A stretch of 55,657 bases of DNA from an uncultured Bacteroides sp. (GTDB lineage Bacteria; Bacteroidota; Bacteroidia; Bacteroidales; Bacteroidaceae): NCBI GenBank assembly GCA_945833835.1, contig CAMAFR010000013.1, positions 1 to 55,657 on the forward strand, read 5' to 3'. Under the pieces are notes generated by a model that made no database searches, was not told the DNA's origin, and saw only the letters and a program-made list of their open reading frames with translations. Of the stretch, positions 24,593 through 33,130 are shown in pieces (the first letter of the stretch is position 1; each line of letters begins with the position of its first letter). The position numbers and the translations under genes were made by a program.

Positions 24593-25255
24593 ATGACAGG
24601 CAGCAGCAAAATCCCGGACAGAATACCGGAACCTACGCTTCGCAGGCTTCCGTGGTATCTTTCAAACGCAAAGCTGATGAAAGAGAAGGGGGAGACCTAT
24701 GTGTCGTCCACGCAGATCTCGCGCCAGATCAATATCGACGCTTCCCAGATAGCCAAGGACCTCTCGTATGTGAATATCACCGGACGGACACGGGTGGGCT
24801 ATGAGATTGACCGCCTGATACAGGTGCTGGAGGATTTTCTCGGGTTTACCGAACTGCACCGTGCTTATCTGTTCGGCGTGGGCAACCTGGGAGGCGCCTT
24901 GCTCAGCGATGCCGGTCTGGCGCACTTCGGGTTGCAGATTGTGGGGGCGTTTGATGTGGACCCCCGGTTAGTGGGCACGGCCATCCACGGCATCCCCATC
25001 TATCACTCGGACGACTTCGAGCGGCGGATGCAGGCCGACGGTGTCAGCATCGGGGTACTCACGGTGCCCATCAACTTCGCCCAGCAGGTGACCGACAAGA
25101 TGGTGGCCGGAGGCATCAGGGCCATCTGGAACTTCACGCCGTTCCGCATCCGGGTGCCGGAGCACATCGTGGTGCAGAACACCTCGCTCTATGCGCAGCT
25201 GGCGGTGATGTTCAACCGACTGAATGAAACAGAAAAAAACAACCTTTCCGTATGA
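24593..25255 (+). CDS. rex: Redox-sensing transcriptional repressor Rex
   Basis: The 220-aa protein has an N-terminal winged helix (residues ~10-80, with STQISRQINIDASQIAKDLSYV as the recognition region). An NAD(H)-binding Rossmann domain begins YLFGVGNLGGALLSDAGL. Rex binds operators when NAD+ is high and releases them on NADH binding, controlling fermentation and anaerobic metabolism. Here it precedes, and overlaps by four bases (ATGA), an FAH hydrolase. No clear Rex operator (TTGTGAAN4TTCACAA type) was spotted in the window by eye. Confidence 0.93.
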   Translation: MTGSSKIPDRIPEPTLRRLPWYLSNAKLMKEKGETYVSSTQISRQINIDASQIAKDLSYVNITGRTRVGYEIDRLIQVLEDFLGFTELHRAYLFGVGNLGGALLSDAGLAHFGLQIVGAFDVDPRLVGTAIHGIPIYHSDDFERRMQADGVSIGVLTVPINFAQQVTDKMVAGGIRAIWNFTPFRIRVPEHIVVQNTSLYAQLAVMFNRLNETEKNNLSV

Positions 25256-25869
25256 AGATTATAGCTATAGGTATGAATTATGGCCTGCACTGCCAGGAGC
25301 TGCATGCAGGCGAGGCGTTGCCGCAGGAGCCCGTGATATTCATGAAACCTGATTCGGCGCTGCTGAAAGACGGCAAGCCTTTCTTTATCCCCGACTTTTG
25401 CGAGCGTGTGGACTACGAGACAGAGCTGGTGGTGCGCATCTGCCGGCTCGGCAAGAACATCTCCGAACGCTTCGCCCACCGCTATTATGATGCGGTGACG
25501 GTGGGCATTGACTTCACCGCCCGCGACTTGCAGCAGCGGTTCCGTGCCGCCGGCAGGCCTTGGGAGCTCTGCAAGGGGTTTGACAATGCCGCCGTCATCG
25601 GCGACTGGGTACCGGTAGAGCGCATGAAGTCCATTCAGGACATCCGCTTCCACTTGGATATTGACGGGAAGACGGTACAGCAGGGCTGGACGGGCGACAT
25701 GCTGTTCAGCGTGGACCGGATCATTGCCTACGTCAGCCGCTTCTGCACGCTGAAGATTGGCGACCTGCTCTATACGGGTACGCCGGCGGGTATCGGTCCT
25801 GTGGCGATAGACAATCATCTGGAAGGATATCTGGAACAGGAAAAAGTATTGGATTTTTATATACGATGA
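25252..25869 (+). CDS. Fumarylacetoacetate hydrolase family protein
   Basis: The 205-aa protein is a short FAH domain. VIFMKPDSALL, YETELVVRICRLGK, GIDFTARDLQ, KGFDNAAVIGDW and LYTGTPAGIGPV are the conserved blocks, including acidic metal ligands in the YETEL segment. FAH enzymes cleave C-C bonds or decarboxylate 2-keto acids such as oxaloacetate; the substrate here is not determinable. Its start overlaps the rex stop and its stop overlaps the ispF start, so the three are translationally coupled. Confidence 0.9.
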   Translation: MKIIAIGMNYGLHCQELHAGEALPQEPVIFMKPDSALLKDGKPFFIPDFCERVDYETELVVRICRLGKNISERFAHRYYDAVTVGIDFTARDLQQRFRAAGRPWELCKGFDNAAVIGDWVPVERMKSIQDIRFHLDIDGKTVQQGWTGDMLFSVDRIIAYVSRFCTLKIGDLLYTGTPAGIGPVAIDNHLEGYLEQEKVLDFYIR

Positions 25870-26351
25870 GCAAGATAAGAGTAGGTTTCGGGTTCGATGT
25901 ACACCGGTTGGTGACCGGACGCGAGTTGTGGTTGGGCGGTATCCTGCTGGAGCATGAAATGGGCCTGTTGGGCCATTCGGATGCCGATGTGCTGATTCAT
26001 GCCATTTGTGATGCGTTGCTGGGGGCGGCCAATATGCGCGACATAGGGTACCACTTCCCGGACACGGCGGGAGAGTATGCCAATATCGACAGCAAGATTC
26101 TGCTGGCCAAGACGGTGGACCTGATAGCCACCAAAGGGTATCGGGTGGGGAATGTGGATGCGACGGTGTGTGCGGAACGGCCGAAGCTGAAAGTGCACAT
26201 CCCGCGGATGCAAGAGACGCTGGCCCGTGTGATGCGGGTGGATGCCGACGAGGTGTCCGTCAAGGCGACTACGACCGAGAAGCTGGGATTCACCGGACGC
26301 GAGGAGGGCATCGCCGCCTATGCCACGGTGCTGATCGAGAAAGCGGACTGA
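25866..26351 (+). CDS. ispF: 2-C-methyl-D-erythritol 2,4-cyclodiphosphate synthase
   Basis: The 161-aa enzyme of the MEP isoprenoid pathway cyclises CDP-ME 2-phosphate to MEcPP with loss of CMP. The metal-binding motif DVHRL is at residues 11-15. LLGHSDADVL and KATTTEKLGFTGREEGI are invariant in the family, which forms homotrimers with Zn2+. Length is standard. It overlaps the FAH gene by four bases. ispD is also in this window, 8 kb away in another operon. Confidence 0.96.
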   Translation: MSKIRVGFGFDVHRLVTGRELWLGGILLEHEMGLLGHSDADVLIHAICDALLGAANMRDIGYHFPDTAGEYANIDSKILLAKTVDLIATKGYRVGNVDATVCAERPKLKVHIPRMQETLARVMRVDADEVSVKATTTEKLGFTGREEGIAAYATVLIEKAD

Positions 26352-26377
26352 GTGCGGGCAGGCCCTGGTAAGGGCAT

Positions 26378-26672
26378 AAAAAAAGCGATAGTCCGACTCA
26401 TCGTAGAACACCGCTTGTCTCTTGAAGAACCCCCAAGTACAGGGTTCTTGCATCTGTTGCGTCTGTTTAGTTTCGTAGCAAACTTTTGTGTTGTCTTCTT
26501 ACCTTAAAAACTTTACTAAACTCTTACCTTTAAAAAATCCTAACCTAAAACATTGTCATTTGCTTTTTGTTGGTTTCTCCAAAAAACAATCGCCTTTGTC
26601 TTCTATCTAATACCTTAATTTACCTTAAAAACTTTACTTCATATAACTTGTTGGCTCTCTGGTTTCACAACC
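26378..26672 (-). ncRNA. Probable ~295-nt noncoding RNA
   Basis: On the minus strand TACCTTTG (26686-26679) is a perfect -7 box. No credible ORF follows, and the tract ends at a hairpin (CGATGAGT/ACTATCG, about 26386-26403) followed by seven U residues (26384-26378). Inside are an AAGAACCC/GGGTTCTT hairpin and two identical 19-bp copies of a TTACCTTAAAAACTTTACT element (plus strand 26499-26517 and 26620-26638), with a third degenerate one. It is AU-rich at the 5' side and structured at the 3' side. Candidates are a 6S-like RNA or a Bacteroidales-1-type RNA; I cannot decide by eye. It is not tmRNA, RNase P RNA or SRP RNA by motif. Confidence 0.6.
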
Positions 26673-26678
26673 ACGGTG

Positions 26679-26686
26679 CAAAGGTA
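26679..26686 (-). promoter_or_regulatory. -7 box of the noncoding RNA
   Basis: TACCTTTG on the minus strand lies immediately upstream of the AU-rich transcribed tract. Between it and nrdG (26687-26844) I see one more hairpin, TGTCCG-TGTG-CGGACA near 26777-26792, downstream of the nrdG stop. Confidence 0.6.
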
Positions 26687-26844
26687 GGTCTTTTTTCGTA
26701 ATCTGCAAGGAGTTAGGGGAGAATAATGGCTTTATTTCCTCATTTCATGATATAAATCAAGTGTCGGTGTGCGGTTGTCCGTGTGCGGACACATACTTTA
26801 ACAGAACAGATGTTACGGGAGGTTGGAGTTGTGATTTTCGCAGT

Positions 26845-27336
26845 TTATTGCGAGAGAACTTTCGAAAGGACACCATTTTTTAGCAAAATGATGCGTTGGT
26901 TGCGGCTCCCTCTGAACTCTAAGGTGGGTGAATATTGCATTTTGTCAAACGGACCGTCTACCAGCACATCGATGAAGGGCAGCAACGGGCGTCGGCGGGC
27001 ATCGTTGGCCAGCTGTTCGTAGGTATAGCCGGTGTAGCACCAGATGTTCAGTGAGGTGGCTGTCCTGACCCGTTGCAGGACAGGCAGGAAGTCTTCGGGG
27101 TCGAAGAAAGGGTCACCGCCCGAGAAGGTGACCCCGTCCAGCAACGGATTGGCGTCGATTTCCTGGAGGATGGCATCCAGCCGTTCGTCGGTGAGAGGTT
27201 GTCCGGCCTGTGGGTTCCATGATTCCGGGTTATGGCATCCGGGGCAGCAGTGTGAACATCCGGCCAGGTAGATGGAGTAACGGATGCCTTCGCCATCGAC
27301 AATGGTTTCGGGATAGGTGTAAAGCAAGTGGAGCAT
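26845..27336 (-). CDS. nrdG: Anaerobic ribonucleoside-triphosphate reductase activating protein
   Basis: The 163-aa radical-SAM enzyme generates the glycyl radical on NrdD. The [4Fe-4S] cysteines lie in AGCSHCCPGCHNPESW, slightly expanded by an extra Cys. SGGDPFF is the SAM-binding GGE-like motif. The open frame starts at 27393, but the extra 19 residues run into a large palindrome. The ATG at 27336 gives the expected MLHLLYTYPETIVDGEG beginning. It lies downstream of nrdD, consistent with an nrdDG operon for anaerobic dNTP supply. Confidence 0.93.
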   Translation of the reverse strand: MLHLLYTYPETIVDGEGIRYSIYLAGCSHCCPGCHNPESWNPQAGQPLTDERLDAILQEIDANPLLDGVTFSGGDPFFDPEDFLPVLQRVRTATSLNIWCYTGYTYEQLANDARRRPLLPFIDVLVDGPFDKMQYSPTLEFRGSRNQRIILLKNGVLSKVLSQ

Positions 27337-27380
27337 GGGGCGTATCGTTAAGTGGGGGGGAGTTTTTGGTTGTCGAGAGG

Positions 27381-27418
27381 AGGGCGTGCCCACCTACGGC
27401 TGTAGGTGGGCACACCCT
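27381..27418. repeat. Large perfect palindrome between nrdD and nrdG
   Basis: GTGCCCACCTAC (27386-27397) pairs with GTAGGTGGGCAC (27402-27413) around a 4-base loop. AGGG/CCCT extend the stem with one mismatch. There is no T-run in the nrdD direction. It may stabilise the nrdD mRNA or reduce nrdG expression relative to nrdD. The sequence looks like a dispersed intergenic palindrome. Confidence 0.65.
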
Positions 27419-27457
27419 CTCTCTGTGGGTTCGTATCCTCTGCTGCCGGCAGGGGGA

Positions 27458-29845
27458 TCAGCCGTGTTTCACTCGGTCATGCTCTTCGGCCCGTTTGGCG
27501 GAATTCCAGCTGTTCAGGTCGCCGGTAAGATAGCCGGTGATGCGGCGCATACGTAGGATGTTCTCGCTGTTGCAGATGGGGCACTTGTCGTAGATGACCC
27601 CTTTGTAGCCGCATTCGTGGCAGGTGTCTACCGGGTGGTTGATGGAGCCGTAGCCGATGCCTTCGTCGTGCATCACCTTGACAATCTTGGCTATGGCACG
27701 TACGTTCTTCTGGGCCTCGCCGTCCAGTTCCACGTAGGTGATGTGTCCGCCTTTGGTCAGGGCATGGAAGGGGGCCTCGCACTTGATTTTCTCGACGATG
27801 GTAATCGGTTCTTTCACGTCTACATGGAACGAGTTGACATAGTAGTCGCGGTCGTTCACGCCAGGGATGATGCCGTACTTGCGTCGGTCCATCCGGGTGA
27901 AGCGGCCCGAGAGTCCTTCGGCGGGGGTGGCCAGTACGGAGTAGTTCAGGTGGAACTTGGCTTTGTAGGCTTCGGCCACCTTGTTCATCTCTTCCACGGC
28001 CTCATACAGCGTGTCCCAGGCTTTCCGGTTGTGGCCGTGGCCTTCGCCGTAGATGGCCACCATCGCATTGTGTCCTCCGATGAAGCCGATGCCCAGTGTG
28101 CCTTGTTTCAGCACGTCGCCCACTTCCTCGTTGGGGTTGAGGGCTGCTCCGCCCTTCCACACGTTGTTGCTCATCATGAAGGGGAACTGGCGGGCCAGGG
28201 CGGTGCGCTGGTACTGGTAGCGGGCGTACAGCTGTTCGGCCACCAGCTCTGCGGTCTGGTGTACGGACTGTAGGAACAGTTCCTTGGTCTTCTGTTCGAG
28301 GGCCTCCCGGTTGTCGGTCCCGACCAGTTGTGCTGCCTGCCGGTGGGCTTCGATGGCCAGTCGGGGCATGTTGAGGGTCGTGAACGACAGGTTGCCACGC
28401 CCCAAAGAGGTTTTTTCGCCGTTGACGTTTTCGAAGACCCGTGTGCGGCATCCCATCGTGGCCAGCTCGTAGCGGTAACGCTTCGGGTCGTTGATGTCCC
28501 ACTTCTCGTGGCGGTTGAACGGAGTGTCGAGGAACATGAAGTTGGGGAACAGGGCCTTGGCCGTGGTGCGGCACGCCTTCAGCAGCAAGTCGAAGTTGGG
28601 AGTCGCGAACTTCATCTTGCCTGCCAGGGCGGCTTCGAAGTCGGTCATGGCCAGCCGGTAGTCGGCTTCCGAATAAGAAACGCCGTCTTTCACCTTGAAG
28701 ATTTGGATAGGGAAAACAGGAACCTCTCCGCGGGTGCCCAGTCCTTCGACGGTAGCGGTGAGCAGCTCCTCGATGACCATGCGTCCTTCGGCCGAAGTGT
28801 CGGTACCGTAGTTGATGGAGCTGAACACCACCTGGTTCCCTCCGCGGGAGTGCATCGTGTTCAGGTTGTGGATGAATCCTTCCATGGCCTGGTGCGTGTC
28901 CTTGCGGGTGCGCTCGTAGGCCTTGTGCAGGATGTGCTCCAGCTCGTCTTGCTCCAAGCGGATGTCATGCTGGGCCAGCAGGCCGGTGAAGGCCGTGCGG
29001 CAGGCTTCGTCGGGCTGGATGCCGTTGAGAGATTCTTTGACGTACGAAAGCAGGGTATCTTCGTCGATGGCGTGCCCTTTCATCTCCAAATAGAACGAGA
29101 GGATGGAGGCGACGGCCTTCTGGTAGGATTTCAGGACACCTTTGGCCATGAAGAAGTCGAAGGCGGGGATGGCCTGTCCGCCGTGCTGCTCGTTCTGGTT
29201 GGTCTGGAAGATGATGGTGGCCAGGGTGGCATAGCTCTGGATGGATTGGGGGGTGCGGATGCTGCCGTTCTTGGTATGGAATCCGCGCTCGAACAAGTCG
29301 TCCAGGTCGTATTGGATGCAGGTGGTGGTTTTGGTGGGATAATAGTCTAAGTCATGGATGTGGATGTCGCCCAGCTGGTGAGCCTCTGCGAATTTTTTCG
29401 GGAGGAGGTATTTGTAGGTATAGTCCTTGGTCACCTCAGAGGCGAACGTCATCATCTGTCCGGCAGGCGTATGGCTCGACATATTGGCATTGCTCAGGTT
29501 GACGTCGTTCTTGTCGATGGCCACGATGCCGTCCATGACCTGTTTCATGTGGGTCTTCTTGTCGCGCTCGGTGTTCCGCCACTGGCGGTAGATGATGTAT
29601 TTCTTGGCCACGTCGGGCTGTACTTTCATCAGTTCGGTTTCCACCAGGTCTTGGATCTCCTCCACACCGATGGTGGTCGTTCCGAAACGCATGATGACGC
29701 GCCGGGTGATTTCATTGATCAGGTCTTCTTGATGGTCCAGTCCGCTGGCGGTAAAAGCCTTGCCGATGGCGTTGACAATCTTGGCGGGAGAGAAATGTTC
29801 CCGTTTTCCGTCTCTCTTGATGATGCAGATGTTTGTTGAATCCAT
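27458..29845 (-). CDS. nrdD: Anaerobic ribonucleoside-triphosphate reductase
   Basis: The 795-aa class III reductase makes dNTPs without oxygen. An N-terminal ATP-cone (about residues 5-95, KRDGKREHFSPAKIVNAIGKAF) provides allosteric control. The C-terminal zinc site is CHECGYKG...CPICN. The radical glycine lies in RRITGYLTGDLNSWN near the end. The second Cys pair and the final KRAEEHDRVKH are typical. A near-consensus -7 box (TATCTTCG, 29923-29916) lies about 70 bp upstream. The partner NrdG is downstream, so the pair is a complete anaerobic system. Confidence 0.96.
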   Translation of the reverse strand: MDSTNICIIKRDGKREHFSPAKIVNAIGKAFTASGLDHQEDLINEITRRVIMRFGTTTIGVEEIQDLVETELMKVQPDVAKKYIIYRQWRNTERDKKTHMKQVMDGIVAIDKNDVNLSNANMSSHTPAGQMMTFASEVTKDYTYKYLLPKKFAEAHQLGDIHIHDLDYYPTKTTTCIQYDLDDLFERGFHTKNGSIRTPQSIQSYATLATIIFQTNQNEQHGGQAIPAFDFFMAKGVLKSYQKAVASILSFYLEMKGHAIDEDTLLSYVKESLNGIQPDEACRTAFTGLLAQHDIRLEQDELEHILHKAYERTRKDTHQAMEGFIHNLNTMHSRGGNQVVFSSINYGTDTSAEGRMVIEELLTATVEGLGTRGEVPVFPIQIFKVKDGVSYSEADYRLAMTDFEAALAGKMKFATPNFDLLLKACRTTAKALFPNFMFLDTPFNRHEKWDINDPKRYRYELATMGCRTRVFENVNGEKTSLGRGNLSFTTLNMPRLAIEAHRQAAQLVGTDNREALEQKTKELFLQSVHQTAELVAEQLYARYQYQRTALARQFPFMMSNNVWKGGAALNPNEEVGDVLKQGTLGIGFIGGHNAMVAIYGEGHGHNRKAWDTLYEAVEEMNKVAEAYKAKFHLNYSVLATPAEGLSGRFTRMDRRKYGIIPGVNDRDYYVNSFHVDVKEPITIVEKIKCEAPFHALTKGGHITYVELDGEAQKNVRAIAKIVKVMHDEGIGYGSINHPVDTCHECGYKGVIYDKCPICNSENILRMRRITGYLTGDLNSWNSAKRAEEHDRVKHG

Positions 29846-30101
29846 AATTTAGTCCTTAATTGAAAGTGGTTATCCGTAGGGGAGGCCGCCAGAGCGGGGC
29901 TTCTTGAATACGCTGCGAAGATAAGGGATTTCTGGGAAATAATAAAATCGTAATTTCTGTCTTAGTTCTAAATATGGATAACTTTGTGTGTCGTAATCGC
30001 CGCTACGGATACTTGTAGCGGCACTAAATGGGAAACTCTAATTTATAACGGAGTTTGCTATTGGAAAATTAGATGAAAATGATATATCTATAGGATAGGG
30101 G

Positions 30102-30974
30102 TCAGAGGCGGCTGTCCATGCCCCACATCATCTTGTCGCGCAGGGTGTTGAAGAACGTGTGGTTGTACCGCTTGACGATGCGGATGACGTGTGCCGCACG
30201 TCCGATGGTCAGGCGGGTGCCTTCGTGCAAGGTTTCGCTCCGTCCGTCGATGGAGACCAGGAAGTTATGGCTGCGGCTTTCTACGTCGAGGGTGATTTCC
30301 CAGTCATCACGCAGCACGATGGGGCGGACGTTGAGGCTGTGGGGAGCTACGGCGGTCACGGTCATGGTGCCGCTTTGGGGGACCAGGATGGGGCCGCCCA
30401 CACTGAGCGCATAGCCGGTGGAGCCGGTCGGGGTGGCGACAATCAGTCCGTCGGCCTGGTACGAGTTGAGCAGGTTGCCGTCTACATAGGCATGGATGGT
30501 AATCATGGACGAGCTGTCACGCTTCAGCACGGCGATTTCGTTCAGTCCGTACGGACAGCCTTTCAGGTTCTGCCCGTCGCACGACAGTTGCAGTACCCGC
30601 CGCGGCTCGGCCAGGTAATGCCCCCGGTAGATTTCATCGAAGGTCTCTTCCATACTGTCGGGCGAGATGTCTGCCAGAAAACCCAGACGGCCGGTGTTGA
30701 TGCCGAGGATGGGGATGTTTTTGGTGCCCACCCGGCTGGCCGCCTTCAGAAAGGTGCCGTCTCCACCGATGCTCAGCACCATGTCGGCACTGAAGTCGTC
30801 GCCCTCAAACGTGTCCAGCCCACAGAGGTTGGCCCGGGTGTGATGTCGCAAAAAATCATAAAACTCGCTGCTGATGCAAATCTCGGCACCTTTCTTGCGC
30901 AGAATTTCCAGCAGATGAGTGGCGTGAGCCGACTTATGTGCCTGGAAAGTGTTTCCGAACAGCGCGAATTTCAT
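30102..30974 (-). CDS. nadK: NAD kinase
   Basis: The 290-aa protein phosphorylates NAD to NADP. It shows [13 protein letters not shown] (catalytic GGDG), [25 protein letters not shown] and [17 protein letters not shown]. The longest frame adds 58 upstream residues that overlap the nadK/pdxJ promoter region and have no family similarity. The ATG at 30974 ([10 protein letters not shown]) fits. It is transcribed divergently from pdxJ; its -7 box is at 31062-31069. Confidence 0.93.
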   Translation of the reverse strand: MKFALFGNTFQAHKSAHATHLLEILRKKGAEICISSEFYDFLRHHTRANLCGLDTFEGDDFSADMVLSIGGDGTFLKAASRVGTKNIPILGINTGRLGFLADISPDSMEETFDEIYRGHYLAEPRRVLQLSCDGQNLKGCPYGLNEIAVLKRDSSSMITIHAYVDGNLLNSYQADGLIVATPTGSTGYALSVGGPILVPQSGTMTVTAVAPHSLNVRPIVLRDDWEITLDVESRSHNFLVSIDGRSETLHEGTRLTIGRAAHVIRIVKRYNHTFFNTLRDKMMWGMDSRL

Positions 30975-31037
30975 CGTTTGTTGCATGGCGAATGGTATTT
31001 TTAACGGGTTATCTTGACAAGTTTCTCGTAAAACTGC

Positions 31038-31069
31038 TAACTTTGCAAAGTTTTGTAGATGCAAAGATA
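31038..31069. promoter_or_regulatory. Overlapping divergent promoters of nadK and pdxJ
   Basis: The plus strand has TAACTTTG (31038-31045) for pdxJ, with CTTG 21 bp upstream (31013-31016). The minus strand has TATCTTTG (31069-31062) for nadK. The predicted start sites (about 31052 plus, 31055 minus) cross each other, so the two polymerases would compete for the same DNA. Confidence 0.55.
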
Positions 31070-31086
31070 TAAAAAATTCACGCAAT

Positions 31087-31800
31087 ATGACGAAATTAAG
31101 TGTAAATATAAACAAGGTGGCTACCTTGCGGAATGCGCGGGGCGGCAATAACCCGAATGTGGAGAAGGTGGCGTTAGACTGCGAGGCGTTTGGCGCGGAG
31201 GGTATTACGGTACATCCGCGCCCGGATGAACGTCACATCCGTTATGCGGATGTCTATGCGCTGCGCCCGCTGCTGAAAACGGAGTTCAATATCGAGGGCT
31301 ATCCCTCGAAGGAGTTCATTGACCTGGTGCTGAAGGTGAAGCCCCACCAGGTGACGCTGGTGCCCGACGCGCCCGACCAGATTACTTCCAACGCCGGATG
31401 GAACACCAAGGAACACCTGGACTTCCTGACGGATTTGATGGACACTTTCGGCAATGCCGGTGTGCGTACCTCCATTTTTGTGGGGACAGACCCTGTGATG
31501 ATAGAATATGCCGCCAAGGCAGGAGCCGACCGCGTGGAGCTGTACACCGAGCCGTATGCGACAGCTTATCCGAAGCATCCCGAAACAGCGGTCGCACCGT
31601 TTGTCGAGGCGGCCAAAGTGGTGCGCAGCCTGGGCATGGGGCTGAACGCCGGCCATGACCTGAGCTTAGAGAACCTGCGCTTTTTCCATGCCAATATCCC
31701 TTGGGTGGACGAGGTGTCCATCGGTCATGCGCTGATTTGTGATGCGCTGTACCTGGGCCTGAAACAAACGATAGAAGAATATAAGGACTGCCTCCGTTAA
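31087..31800 (+). CDS. pdxJ: Pyridoxine 5'-phosphate synthase
   Basis: The 237-aa TIM-barrel enzyme joins 3-amino-2-oxopropyl phosphate and 1-deoxyxylulose 5-phosphate to make vitamin B6 phosphate. [17 protein letters not shown] at the N-terminus, [30 protein letters not shown] and [12 protein letters not shown] are family blocks. [14 protein letters not shown] is the usual C-terminal end. It stands alone and diverges from nadK. Confidence 0.96.
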   Translation: MTKLSVNINKVATLRNARGGNNPNVEKVALDCEAFGAEGITVHPRPDERHIRYADVYALRPLLKTEFNIEGYPSKEFIDLVLKVKPHQVTLVPDAPDQITSNAGWNTKEHLDFLTDLMDTFGNAGVRTSIFVGTDPVMIEYAAKAGADRVELYTEPYATAYPKHPETAVAPFVEAAKVVRSLGMGLNAGHDLSLENLRFFHANIPWVDEVSIGHALICDALYLGLKQTIEEYKDCLR

Positions 31801-31917
31801 GGGGAGGTCCGTAGGTAACCCATCAGGACAAGGCTGTCTCGCGGAGGCTGTCCGATGCCTTTTCTTGGAAGAGGGGTCTTGTCTGCTGTTTATTATTTCA
31901 AAATACACATTCTGAGT

Positions 31918-32634
31918 ATGATGACATTTTTGCTTCAGGCTGCGCTGAATGCAGCCGATACGCTGGCCGGAGCGAATCCGGTACTCACGCCCATCGCTTC
32001 GGGCGAACCTGAGATGAATTTGTTGGATATGGCCTGCAAGGGAGGATGGATTATGGTGATTCTGGCCTTGATGTCGGTGGTGGCCTTCTACATCTTTTTC
32101 GAACGGACGGTGGCCATCCGTAAGGCAGGGAAAGACGACCCGTTGTTTATGGACCGTATCCGGGACTATATCCGTACCGGTGAGATAAAGTCCGCTATCA
32201 ACTATTGCCGCATTACCAATACACCGTCGGCCCGCATGATTGAGAAAGGCATTGCCCGTATGAACCGCCCGACGGCCGATGTGCAGGCAGCCATCGAGAA
32301 CACCGGAAACATCGAGGTGGCCAAGCTGGAGAACGGACTTTCCATCATGGCGACCATTTCCAGCGGTGCGCCGATGCTGGGCTTCCTCGGTACGGTGACG
32401 GGTATGGTGCGTGCCTTCTGGAATATGGCCAATGCCGGCAACAACATCGACATCACCCTGCTGTCGAGCGGTATCTATGAGGCCATGATTACCACGGTGG
32501 GCGGTCTGGTGGTCGGCATTGCGGTCATGTTCGCCTATAACCATCTGGTGTATCGGGTGGATAAGGTGGTCGGACAGATGGAGGCCCGCACCATTGCCTT
32601 TATGGACCTGCTGAATGAACCGAACGAAAAATAA
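31918..32634 (+). CDS. exbB: MotA/TolQ/ExbB proton channel protein
   Basis: The 238-aa inner-membrane protein has three TM helices: near residues 20-45, and a pair in the C-terminal half around TISSGAPMLGFLGTVTGMVRAFW and TVGGLVVGIAVMFAYNHLV. Together with ExbD and TonB it uses proton flow to energise outer-membrane TonB-dependent receptors (SusC-like transporters). The frame is open from 31855, but MMTFLLQAA at 31918/31921 is the sensible start. It is the first gene of the exbB-exbD-tonB run. Confidence 0.9.
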   Translation: MMTFLLQAALNAADTLAGANPVLTPIASGEPEMNLLDMACKGGWIMVILALMSVVAFYIFFERTVAIRKAGKDDPLFMDRIRDYIRTGEIKSAINYCRITNTPSARMIEKGIARMNRPTADVQAAIENTGNIEVAKLENGLSIMATISSGAPMLGFLGTVTGMVRAFWNMANAGNNIDITLLSSGIYEAMITTVGGLVVGIAVMFAYNHLVYRVDKVVGQMEARTIAFMDLLNEPNEK

Positions 32635-32640
32635 CCGCTT

Positions 32641-33060
32641 ATGGCACTGAAAAGAAGACAGAAAATATCTCCCAGCTTCAGCATGTCGTCCATGACCGAC
32701 CTCATCTTCCTGCTGCTGATATTTTTCATGATTACTTCGACCATGGTGTCGCCGAACGCCATCAAGGTATTGCTGCCGCAAGGTTCCGAACAGACATCGG
32801 CCAAGCCGTTGGCACGGGTAATCATCGACAAGGATTTGAACTATTACGGAGCCTTCGGCAACGAGGATGAAATGCCGTTAGACATTGAGGAGGTGCCGGC
32901 GTTCTTGCAAGACTGCGCTCAGAAGGAACCCGAGATGTATGTGGCGTTGTATGCCGACGAATCGATACCGTACCGTGAAATTGTGCGCATCCTGAACATT
33001 GCGAACGAAAACCATTTCAAGATGGTGTTGGCCACACGCAGGCCGGACAAAAGCAAATGA
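32641..33060 (+). CDS. exbD: ExbD/TolR biopolymer transport protein
   Basis: The 139-aa protein has one N-terminal TM helix with the conserved Asp in SSMTDLIFLLLIFFMITS (proton-responsive residue). A periplasmic domain contains VIIDKDLNYYG and YADESIPYREIVRIL. It forms the proton channel with ExbB. It starts 6 bp after exbB stops. Length is normal. Confidence 0.92.
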   Translation: MALKRRQKISPSFSMSSMTDLIFLLLIFFMITSTMVSPNAIKVLLPQGSEQTSAKPLARVIIDKDLNYYGAFGNEDEMPLDIEEVPAFLQDCAQKEPEMYVALYADESIPYREIVRILNIANENHFKMVLATRRPDKSK

Positions 33061-33130
33061 GTAGGCAGGCCGCGGGCGGTGAGATGCGTTTCCGCCGCCT
33101 CTGCCTGTTAATTCGTCAATAGAATAAAGA

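Noticed and set aside
26783..27022. 79-codon plus-strand ORF over the nrdG 3' end
   Set aside because: It overlaps nrdG on the opposite strand and shows no coding-like residue pattern.
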